A stretch of 41,339 nucleotides of DNA. Source: Candidatus Scalindua sp. Lineage in GTDB: Bacteria > Planctomycetota > Brocadiia > Brocadiales > Scalinduaceae. The notes beneath the pieces were generated by a model. It saw nothing but the letters and a program-made list of their open reading frames with translations, was not told the DNA's origin and did no database searches. Positions 32,579 through 40,073 of the stretch are shown here, one piece after another (position 1 is the stretch's first letter; each line of letters starts with the position of its first letter). A program made the translations under genes and the position numbers. The stretch is taken from NCBI GenBank assembly GCA_021777035.1, contig JAIQZR010000054.1:1-41339 (forward strand), given 5' to 3'.

Positions 32579-33943
32579 ATGAATGAGAACAACAAACTTA
32601 TTGAAGAACTTGCAGATAAAATTAAAACAGGTAAAGTCCAGCCCTGGAAGGCTGAATCAGTCCTGCTTGAAGAATATGATGTCCGCGCTCCTGAGCATTT
32701 TCAGATTGCAGCATTAAGCAGAAGGAAGTGTATAGAGGAGTTAACCGGTCAGAAGTTTAATTATTTAGAATTGCCTGAAAAACCTTACTTGATGCAATGG
32801 CACTGCCCAAAAGATAACTCAATCTGGCAGTTAGAAGCGAGGGACACGGATACCGTCTGTACTCACTGTGGATCCGCACTGGAACCGCATGGATCCGGAT
32901 CAGATAGATTTCTGCCGCTGGTAAATAACTATATCGGTGGTAAAGAGGAGTACTACTCCTCTGCCGGTCAGATAAAGGTCTTTGGGGATGTTGATAAAAC
33001 CTTTACCAATTTATTAGCCTATGGCCCTGGATTCGGATCGATCGGGATTAGTGTTGGCTGTTTCCGTATAAATAAATTGGGCGGAGCTGAAGTAAAAGTT
33101 GGCAAATGGGCTGGAGCAGCACGTAATTTAGGATATATTTTTGAAAGTGAAGAAGATCGCGAAAAAGCAGTAATAGTTGCAAAGGAGTCACTTCCTGTCT
33201 TGAGGAAAGAGATGGAGGAAAAATATCTGTCTGAGTTCAGTGGTGAAATTTACGAGGTTGAATTTGTCAGGCGTCAACATCATGGTCAGTTTTTTATCTA
33301 CATCTGTTTCTATACCAGATTTGAACATGCTCGTGGACACGGTGTTACTTCAGCAGCAGTAGGATTTGCCCGGGGCCGTTTAGATGCGGAATTTATAGAT
33401 AAAGGCGTTACATACATACAGAGTCTTATCGCCATGGGTTTTGACGGAGACCTGAAACCGTCGCCGAGAAATCGGCGTGGACGTTATGTCTCCGCACAGG
33501 TTAAAATGCCTATACAGGCTTACGAGAAAATGAGCAAGACTGGAATTGATAAATTGATGTCGTATATGGAGATTGACCGTCAAGGAGTTATGCAGGAACA
33601 GGGAGGGTTTGTTTACTCCGGAATGGGAGGGGAGATAATCCCCGCACTCTACCGCGGAACTAAAGTCAACCCGCGTCCGTATAACGTTTCCTGTACCGAA
33701 AACGTCTACGTAGAGACCAGAGGAGAAGACGTAATATTTGGAGTAGAATTACCCAATCTTGAAGTAGGTGCTGCTTCAAATAAAGAAGGGCCGATCTGTC
33801 CAACTGCCAGAGAAGTCCTTAAGTTTATGGGCATAGGGACATCAAAAGAGTTTGCTGCAGCTGCCGCTGCCATGACTCTTGCGGGCGAGTTCAACTTCAC
33901 ATTGCTTCACTTGCGTGGTGAAATGTATGCGAGCAGTAAATAA
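32579..33943 (+). CDS. HMG-CoA-reductase-like protein with zinc-ribbon insert and altered active site
   Basis: 454 residues. The C-terminal 160 resemble class I/archaeal HMG-CoA reductases in order: GDLKP (290-294; family DKKP), GRYVSAQVKMP, GGFVYSG, NVSCTENV, VELPNLEVGA (family MPSIEVGT) and TLAGEFNF (family AGELSL). The catalytic aspartate (GQD) appears replaced, and the terminal catalytic histidine (GH/SHM) reads RGEM. Residues 75-97 carry His-Cys and CTHC, a probable zinc site not seen in the usual enzyme. Thus the fold is likely conserved but the chemistry is uncertain. A TGGAGGA site precedes the ATG, and it lies 33 bases after the dehydrogenase. The homology was judged by eye. Confidence 0.55.
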   Translation: MNENNKLIEELADKIKTGKVQPWKAESVLLEEYDVRAPEHFQIAALSRRKCIEELTGQKFNYLELPEKPYLMQWHCPKDNSIWQLEARDTDTVCTHCGSALEPHGSGSDRFLPLVNNYIGGKEEYYSSAGQIKVFGDVDKTFTNLLAYGPGFGSIGISVGCFRINKLGGAEVKVGKWAGAARNLGYIFESEEDREKAVIVAKESLPVLRKEMEEKYLSEFSGEIYEVEFVRRQHHGQFFIYICFYTRFEHARGHGVTSAAVGFARGRLDAEFIDKGVTYIQSLIAMGFDGDLKPSPRNRRGRYVSAQVKMPIQAYEKMSKTGIDKLMSYMEIDRQGVMQEQGGFVYSGMGGEIIPALYRGTKVNPRPYNVSCTENVYVETRGEDVIFGVELPNLEVGAASNKEGPICPTAREVLKFMGIGTSKEFAAAAAAMTLAGEFNFTLLHLRGEMYASSK

Positions 33944-34147
33944 CAAATGCCATTATGGCAGCAAAAAAAAATATTTATGGCCTTGTGCGCCATTGTGGCA
34001 GTATTGATGTTGCTTAAAAATATTTGTAAACGTTGTTTATTTAATTACTTACTTACGCAGATTTCTATTCCAATAATAATATAAAATATATTGGCATTTT
34101 GTTTGCTGTTAACAATGTAGATACCTGATTTTTCAAAATAAACAAGC

Positions 34148-34546
34148 ATGATGACATTGTTAAAGCGTGATAAAGCAAATTATAGGATATTGATTACAGA
34201 CGATGATGACGATTGTCGTTACGGTTTGAAGGAAATCTTCGAGCCTGAAGGTTATACGACATACTTGGCAAGTTGTGGGAGAGAGGCTGTGGAAATTGCT
34301 AAGCATGAGTTATTGCATTTACTGATTCTGGATATACACATGCCGGATTTTAGTGGTTTCGAAACACTTAGATTTATTAAAGAGGAAAAGAAGATATCAA
34401 TTCCATGTATTTTTGTATCAGCAGATACCTCTCAAGACTTAAAGTTTGAGGCCATTGAGGCAGATGCTTATACTTTGATTTCTAAACCAATAAAAAAAGA
34501 GATAATTATTTATGCTGTAGAGCAATCACTTGAAAAATACTATTAG
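34148..34546 (+). CDS. Single-domain response regulator (CheY-like)
   Basis: 132 residues forming one receiver domain: acidic cluster ITDDDDD, phospho-acceptor in LILDIHMPDFSG, switch Ser in VSADTS and lysine in ISKPIKK. It lacks an output domain, and no kinase is adjacent. The groES gene begins 47 bases downstream, so read-through into the chaperonin operon is possible. The 200 bases upstream contain only AT-rich DNA and a short TGCCATTATGGCA dyad. Confidence 0.92.
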   Translation: MMTLLKRDKANYRILITDDDDDCRYGLKEIFEPEGYTTYLASCGREAVEIAKHELLHLLILDIHMPDFSGFETLRFIKEEKKISIPCIFVSADTSQDLKFEAIEADAYTLISKPIKKEIIIYAVEQSLEKYY

Positions 34547-34593
34547 AGGTAAATTATTAAGTTAATCAAAGCTTAGAAAGGTGACAAGAAACA

Positions 34594-34881
34594 ATGAAGA
34601 CAAAGCCATTAGGAGAAAAGATTTTAATTAAGAGATTTGATGCAGTTGAAAAAACTGCCGGAGGTATTGTATTACCGGATGCTGCTAAAGAAAAGCCAAA
34701 AGAAGGAAAAATAATAGCCCTTGGTGACGGGAAGTTGTTGGACAGTGGTGAAAGGGCGAAGTTTCAGGTAAAAAAAGGAGACAGAGTTGTATTTACATCT
34801 TATGCAGGAACTGAAATTGATATTGATGGCGAAGAGTACCTGTTAATGACTGAAGATGATATTCTTGCAATTATTGAATAG
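34594..34881 (+). CDS. groES: Co-chaperonin GroES
   Basis: 95 residues with the GroES fold markers: KPLGEKILIKRFDAVEKTAGGIVLPD at the start (the mobile loop), GDGKLLDSG, VKKGDRVVFTSYAGTEI and EEYLLMTEDDILAIIE. It caps the GroEL cavity. It has an AAAGGTGA site and precedes groEL by 13 bases. No CIRCE inverted repeat is seen upstream, so the HrcA type of heat-shock control is not evident here. Confidence 0.96.
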   Translation: MKTKPLGEKILIKRFDAVEKTAGGIVLPDAAKEKPKEGKIIALGDGKLLDSGERAKFQVKKGDRVVFTSYAGTEIDIDGEEYLLMTEDDILAIIE

Positions 34882-34894
34882 TTAGGAGAACGGA

Positions 34895-36484
34895 ATGGCT
34901 GGTAAAAAAGTACTGTGTGGCCACGATGCTAGTATGGCCATAAGAAAAGGAATAAATAAGTTAGCAAGCGCTGTCAAGATAACCATGGGCCCAAGAGGCA
35001 GAAATGTGATCATTGAGAAAAGCTTCGGTTCTCCCACAATAACAAAAGATGGTGTTACTGTTGCAAATGAAATATCGTTTCAAGATCCATACGAAGAGAT
35101 AGGAGCGCAACTGGTAAAAGAAGTCGCATCTAAAACGAATGATATTGCTGGTGACGGGACAACGACCGCAACAGTATTGGCTGAAGCAATATATACAGAA
35201 GGGCTAAAAAGTCTTGTTGCAGGTGCAAATTCTGTTGGAATTAAACGAGGTATTGAGAAAGCTGTGGAGGCGATAACCGTAGAACTTGTTAAAATGAGTA
35301 AGGGGGTCTCTGGTAAAAAAGAGATAGAACAGGTGGGTACTATTGCGGCAAATAACGACCCAGAGATAGGCAAGCAGATAGCGGATGCTATGGAACGGGC
35401 TGGTAGTGACGGTGTAATAGCGGTTGAAGAAGGTCAGGGCTTGGAAACAACGGTAACTTTAGTTGAAGGGATGCAATTTGATAAGGGCTATCTGTCTCCG
35501 TATTTTATCACTGATACAGAGAAGATGCAGGTTGTTTTTGAAAATCCATATATCCTTGTTTATGAGAAAAAAATCTCTGCAATAAAAGACCTTTTACCGA
35601 TATTGGAAAAAATATCTAAAGCGGGAAAGCCTTTATTGGTGATTGCTGAAGATCTGGAGGGTGAAGCGCTCACTACTCTCGTGGTTAATAAGATGAGAGG
35701 GACATTGAAATGCGCTGTAGTGAAGGCACCTGAGTTCGGAGATAAACGGAAGGCTGCGCTTGGAGACATTGCGGCTGTAACTGGTGCTGATGCGATATTT
35801 GAGGACTTAGGGATCGGGCTGGACAGCCTTAAATTATCTGATCTGGGTAGCGCTAAAAAAGTAGTTATCGATAAAGATTGCACAATGATTATAGAAGGTA
35901 GCGGATCAAAAAAAGAGATCCAGGGTCGAGTTGAGCAGATTCGAAATGAAATTGAAAATTCTACTTCTGATTATGATATAGAGAAATTGCAGGGAAGGCT
36001 TGCAAAACTTGCAGGTGGAATCGCAAAGATAAGTGTCGGTGCTGCGACAGAGGCAGAGATGAAGGAAAAGAAGGCGCGCCTGGAGGATGCGATGCATGCT
36101 ACTAAGGCTGCTGCTCAAGAAGGGATTTTGCCCGGAGGCGGTGTGGCGCTTTTAAGATCAGAGAAGGTCTTGAAAAAAGTGGAAGCTGGGCTTGATGAAG
36201 ATGAAAAGATTGGAGTAAACATTATACGGAAAGCTCTTGAGGTTCCACTAAGACAAATTGCTGATAATGCGGGGCTTAACGGGATCTTGGTTGTCCAGAA
36301 GGTAAAAGAGATGGACGGGAATAATGGATTTGATGTTGCAAAAGAAAAGTATACAGACTTGGTTAAGGCAGGCGTTATTGACCCTACAAAGGTTGTAAGA
36401 ACTGCTCTTCAAAATGCGGCAAGTATTGCAGGGTTATTATTGACAACCAATGCAATTGTCAGTGATGCACCGGAGAAGGAATAG
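34895..36484 (+). CDS. groEL: Chaperonin GroEL
   Basis: 529 residues, with [22 protein letters not shown], the ATP-hydrolysis segment [12 protein letters not shown] (Asp of GDGTT), and the C-terminal GGGVALLR and [20 protein letters not shown] blocks. It folds client proteins in an ATP-driven double ring with GroES. The usual flexible GGM tail is absent: the protein ends SDAPEKE. Planctomycetes often encode several GroELs, so this may be one of a set. The operon ends at a clear terminator at 36542. Confidence 0.97.
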   Translation: MAGKKVLCGHDASMAIRKGINKLASAVKITMGPRGRNVIIEKSFGSPTITKDGVTVANEISFQDPYEEIGAQLVKEVASKTNDIAGDGTTTATVLAEAIYTEGLKSLVAGANSVGIKRGIEKAVEAITVELVKMSKGVSGKKEIEQVGTIAANNDPEIGKQIADAMERAGSDGVIAVEEGQGLETTVTLVEGMQFDKGYLSPYFITDTEKMQVVFENPYILVYEKKISAIKDLLPILEKISKAGKPLLVIAEDLEGEALTTLVVNKMRGTLKCAVVKAPEFGDKRKAALGDIAAVTGADAIFEDLGIGLDSLKLSDLGSAKKVVIDKDCTMIIEGSGSKKEIQGRVEQIRNEIENSTSDYDIEKLQGRLAKLAGGIAKISVGAATEAEMKEKKARLEDAMHATKAAAQEGILPGGGVALLRSEKVLKKVEAGLDEDEKIGVNIIRKALEVPLRQIADNAGLNGILVVQKVKEMDGNNGFDVAKEKYTDLVKAGVIDPTKVVRTALQNAASIAGLLLTTNAIVSDAPEKE

Positions 36485-36541
36485 AGAAACAGTTTAAATG
36501 CAGTAGATATTGAAAAGCATTTAAGTGATTCCATATTATAG

Positions 36542-36579
36542 AAAGTGCCATCTTTATGTATAAAGATGGCACTTTTTTT
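36542..36579 (+). terminator. Rho-independent terminator of groES-groEL
   Basis: AAAGTGCCATCTTTA and TAAAGATGGCACTTT form a perfect 15-bp stem with loop TGTA, followed by a T-tract. It lies 58 bases after the groEL stop and 58 bases before purB. Confidence 0.93.
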
Positions 36580-36637
36580 CTTATAGGCAATAATGTTCTA
36601 AATAGATGTTATTAAGAAAATCAGAATTGAGTATAGG

Positions 36638-38113
36638 ATGAAGAAAAAAAACAATAAATCAATGAGTAAAAAACAGGATAAATATCAAAAATACCAAAGC
36701 CCGCTTGCCGAAAGGTATGCAAGCGAGGAGATGAGCTACAATTTTTCAGATCAATTGAAATATAGTACATGGAGAAAGCTTTGGATTGCACTGGCAGAAA
36801 CAGAAAAAGCTCTTGGGGTTAAAGCAATATCAAGGAAGCAGATTGATGAAATGAAAAAATACCAGGATAATATAAATTTTGACGCGGCCAGAAAACACGA
36901 ACTCAGGGTGAAGCATGATGTAATGGCACACGTTCATGCCTTTGGTGATCAGTGTCCTGCTGCAAGCCCGATAATTCATTTAGGTGCAACAAGTGCGTTT
37001 GTACAGGATAATGCTGATTTGATTCTAATGAAAAGAGGTATGAATATCCTGTTGAAGAAACTGGTTAATATTGTAGATGCATTGGTTGTGTTTGCCAAAG
37101 AGTATAAAGATTTGATTACTTTAGGATATACTCACTATCAACCAGCCCAACTTACTACTGTTGGGAAAAGGGCGTGTCTGTGGATGCAGGATTTTATTAT
37201 TGATATAGAAGACCTGGAAAGCCGGATAGAAAATTTAAGATTCAGGGGTGCTAAAGGTACGATAGGCACGCAAAATAGTTTTATGGCCCTGTTCAATAGA
37301 GATGAAAAAAAGGTTAAGCAACTTGATCAGCAAGTATCAAAAAAAATGGGATTCGAGAAGATCCTTCCAGTTGCCGGTCAGGTATATACTCGAAAGCTTG
37401 ACAGCCAGATTTCAGATGTTTTATCCGGTATCGCCCAATCGGCACATAAGTTTTCAAATGATTTGCGGCTTCTGCATAATTTGAAAGAGATCGAAGAACC
37501 GTTTGGGAAGAAGCAGATAGGCTCTTCTGCCATGCCGTATAAACGAAATCCTATGCGTTGTGAAAGAGTAGCATCTTTAGCCCGTTACATAATCTGTAAT
37601 GGTTTGAATACTGATCTTACGAGCAGTGTACAGTGGTTTGAAAGAACGCTGGATGATTCCGCAAACAGGCGACTTGTATTGCCGGAAATGTTTGTTGCGA
37701 CAGATGCAATGCTGGACATTGTTCTTGGCGTTGTCAGGGATTTAAGTGTCTATCCAAAGGTAATAGAGAAACGTGTCAATGAAGAGTTGCCGTTTTTGGC
37801 ATCAGAAAGCATATTGATGGAGGCTGTTAAGGCTGGCGGAAACAGGCAAAATCTCCATGAGAAAATACGCAAATATTCTATGGAGACTATTACCCTTATC
37901 AAAGAAAAGGGTGCGGATAATGATTTTATTGAGCGAGTCAAAAAGGACAAGGATTTTGCAATAATTAAAGAGAGGCTTGATGATATATTAAAGCCCAAAA
38001 ACTTTATCGGAAGAGCTCCTAAACAGGTGACTGAGTACATCTCAGAAGTTGCTAAACCTATGCTGAGAAAGTTCAAAAAACTGCTTGGGGTAAACACAGA
38101 ATTCAAGGTGTGA
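36638..38113 (+). CDS. purB: Adenylosuccinate lyase
   Basis: 491 residues, of the longer type similar to eukaryotic adenylosuccinate lyases. Motifs: HDVMAHVHAFGDQ, GATSAFVQDNADL, TLGYTHYQPAQLTTVGKRA and the fumarase/aspartase signature GSSAMPYKRNP followed by MRCERV. The enzyme releases fumarate at two steps of purine synthesis (SAICAR to AICAR, adenylosuccinate to AMP). The first 20 residues are very lysine-rich and may not all be native. A second ATG (MSKKQDK) lies 8 codons in. The stop precedes the thiE start by only a few bases. Confidence 0.95.
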   Translation: MKKKNNKSMSKKQDKYQKYQSPLAERYASEEMSYNFSDQLKYSTWRKLWIALAETEKALGVKAISRKQIDEMKKYQDNINFDAARKHELRVKHDVMAHVHAFGDQCPAASPIIHLGATSAFVQDNADLILMKRGMNILLKKLVNIVDALVVFAKEYKDLITLGYTHYQPAQLTTVGKRACLWMQDFIIDIEDLESRIENLRFRGAKGTIGTQNSFMALFNRDEKKVKQLDQQVSKKMGFEKILPVAGQVYTRKLDSQISDVLSGIAQSAHKFSNDLRLLHNLKEIEEPFGKKQIGSSAMPYKRNPMRCERVASLARYIICNGLNTDLTSSVQWFERTLDDSANRRLVLPEMFVATDAMLDIVLGVVRDLSVYPKVIEKRVNEELPFLASESILMEAVKAGGNRQNLHEKIRKYSMETITLIKEKGADNDFIERVKKDKDFAIIKERLDDILKPKNFIGRAPKQVTEYISEVAKPMLRKFKKLLGVNTEFKV

Positions 38114-38118
38114 GAACT

Positions 38119-38757
38119 ATGAGCAACTCACTCAGAGGTTTAGATCTTGTTTTAATAACGAACAGGAAGGCTTCCGGAACTAAACTTACGGACATTATAG
38201 AACATGCGATTGAAGGAGGAGTTGGAACCGTACAGTTAAGGGAAAAAGATTTAGGTACGTATGATTTGTACTGTTTAGCAAAAGAGATTCGAGAGATAAC
38301 AGAGGAAAAAGATGTAAGACTCGTAATTAATGACAGGGTTGATATCGCAATTGCGGTTGATGCAGATGGCGTTCATCTTGGTTGGCAATCTTTGAAAATC
38401 GGTATGGTTCGGAATATGATAGGGCGAGACAAATTGATTGGCTTCTCAGCACATAGCCTTAGGGAAGTGGAAATGGCGGAAAACAGTGGGGCCGATTATG
38501 TTACCATTAGCCCAATCTTTGACACCGAAAATAAAGATTATTTCATTAAGCCGTTGGGAGTTGATGAGATAAGAAAGATAAAGGAGCAAATAAAGATTCC
38601 TGTTATTGCGTTAGGCGGTGTTAATGAGAACAATGTAAGGACTGTGCTCGAAAATGGTGCTGATGGTGTTGCTGTAATATCTGCTATTGCTCTATCCGCA
38701 AGCCCTAAACAAGCTGCAACGGAAATTTGTAACGAAATTAAAAAGATTAGGGTTTAA
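38119..38757 (+). CDS. thiE: Thiamine-phosphate synthase
   Basis: 212 residues of a TIM barrel with the ThiE motifs GGVGTVQLREKDL, LVINDRVDIAIAVDADGVHL, ISPIFDTENK and IPVIALGGVNENNV. It joins the thiazole and pyrimidine moieties of thiamine. The ATG at 38119 follows AAGGTG. A GTG at 38110 overlapping the purB stop is also possible. Probable operon purB-thiE-hisI. Confidence 0.94.
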   Translation: MSNSLRGLDLVLITNRKASGTKLTDIIEHAIEGGVGTVQLREKDLGTYDLYCLAKEIREITEEKDVRLVINDRVDIAIAVDADGVHLGWQSLKIGMVRNMIGRDKLIGFSAHSLREVEMAENSGADYVTISPIFDTENKDYFIKPLGVDEIRKIKEQIKIPVIALGGVNENNVRTVLENGADGVAVISAIALSASPKQAATEICNEIKKIRV

Positions 38758-38790
38758 TTTTCAAGACAAAATTTTAATTGGGAGCAAAAG

Positions 38791-39177
38791 ATGCAATTAC
38801 TAGATAGTATTAAATTTGATGATAAAGGTTTAATTCCGGCAGTAATAGTAAACGTAGCCGATAATAGGGTTTTAACGCTATGTTTTATGAATCAGGATGC
38901 CTTGGAAAAAACAATTGAAACAGGCAAGGTGCATGTGTTTAGACGTTCGCAGAACAGATTAATGCTCAAGGGAGAAACTTCAGGCCATACACAGTTAGTA
39001 GAGGAGATATTCTTTGATTGTGAGGGTAAATCATTAGTTCTTAAGGTTAAACAGAATATTGCGGCATGCCACACAGGCTACATGTCATGTTATTACAGAA
39101 AGTATAATAACAAAACGGGTAGTATCGAAATAAACGAAGAAAGAATCTTTGATCCTGAAAAAACATATAAGGTTTGA
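38791..39177 (+). CDS. hisI: Phosphoribosyl-AMP cyclohydrolase (HisI-like)
   Basis: 128 residues with the HisI layout: CFMNQDALEKTIETGKVHVF, then KGETSGHTQ, DCEGKSLVLKV and ACHTGYMSCYYRK. Three cysteines that bind zinc in this family are present (Cys 77, 93, 100). The usual DCDxD magnesium-binding triad is DCEGK here: Asp 76 is kept, but the second is Glu and the third Lys. The tryptophan before KGETSG is also missing. It may therefore be a divergent but active enzyme, or a paralogue. The reaction opens the purine ring in step 3 of histidine synthesis. It has a GGGAGC site. Confidence 0.85.
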   Translation: MQLLDSIKFDDKGLIPAVIVNVADNRVLTLCFMNQDALEKTIETGKVHVFRRSQNRLMLKGETSGHTQLVEEIFFDCEGKSLVLKVKQNIAACHTGYMSCYYRKYNNKTGSIEINEERIFDPEKTYKV

Positions 39178-39287
39178 CGATAGTCAAAAATTGCTTGCAA
39201 AGAATTTTATCACATGTTATATTTGGCGATTGAAGTTTCTCTATCTTTACTTGCTTCATGCTGAGAATTAGTGGAGGAAAACAGAAT

Positions 39288-39980
39288 ATGATGAAAAATA
39301 TGAAACGTTTCGGGTTCGTGTTTTTAACTCTGGCAGTCTTCCTGGTGCAGGGTTGTGCTGAAATGGATGAACTGAGAATCGCTAATACGCGTCAAGCAAT
39401 TACTGTTCGCGACCAAACGGCAGAGATTGATAAATTAAAGGCGGAATTAGACGCGGCAAGTAGATCCAGCAAAGGTTACAGAGATCGCGCACAATCAGAT
39501 GCAAAGATAAAGAGAGAACTACGTGCAGAATTGCAGAAACTTGCTAGTTCTATCGGAGAGGGAGCTTTGGTTCGAGATACAAAAGAAGGTCCTATGATTC
39601 AACTTCCGGAGACAATTTTGTTTGATTCCGGTCTTGCAAAACTAAAGGCCAATGGAGAAACCGCCTTGGAGAAAATTGCCAAGCATCTTGAGTCACATCC
39701 TGCAGCCATGGTAAGAATTGATGGTCATACAGATAATGATCCTATCGTAAAATCAAAATATTTATGGAAATCAAATCATCATTTATCTGCCGGAAGGGCA
39801 TTAAGTGTTTTGCATTATCTTGTGAATAAAGGACATGTTGAAGAGAAGCGAATACATATAGCCGGTTATGGCCCCAACAGGCCAATAGCCCCTAATAGTA
39901 ACAAAGCTGGAAAGATGCAAAACAGAAGAGTTGAGTTTCTCATTTTGTCTGAAGAACCCAGTCAGAGTAACCAAAATTAA
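39288..39980 (+). CDS. OmpA-family lipoprotein
   Basis: About 230 residues. A lipoprotein signal ends LVQGC, with the cysteine near residue 23. A coiled coil follows (about 30-85, TAEIDKLKAELDAASR), then an OmpA C-terminal domain (ILFDSGLAKLKANGETALEK, RIDGHTDNDPI, LSAGRALSVLHYL, GYGPNRPIAPN, NRRVEFLI) that binds peptidoglycan. It anchors the outer membrane to the wall, and the organisation is Pal-like but with a long coiled stalk. The ATG at 39288 follows GGAGG. An upstream frame from 39258 runs through that site and is rejected. Confidence 0.9.
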   Translation: MMKNMKRFGFVFLTLAVFLVQGCAEMDELRIANTRQAITVRDQTAEIDKLKAELDAASRSSKGYRDRAQSDAKIKRELRAELQKLASSIGEGALVRDTKEGPMIQLPETILFDSGLAKLKANGETALEKIAKHLESHPAAMVRIDGHTDNDPIVKSKYLWKSNHHLSAGRALSVLHYLVNKGHVEEKRIHIAGYGPNRPIAPNSNKAGKMQNRRVEFLILSEEPSQSNQN

Positions 39981-40073
39981 CTAAATTAAATCTTAAACAC
40001 TTCTTACAAAGCTTAAGCCTTGCTATAAGTAGAGGAAGATGTTGTTGAATAAAAAGTAAGGTCGTAAGGCAGT

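Noticed and set aside
34547-34593. CIRCE heat-shock operator before groES
   Set aside because: The TTAGCACTC-N9-GAGTGCTAA pattern is not present here or before the adjacent response regulator.
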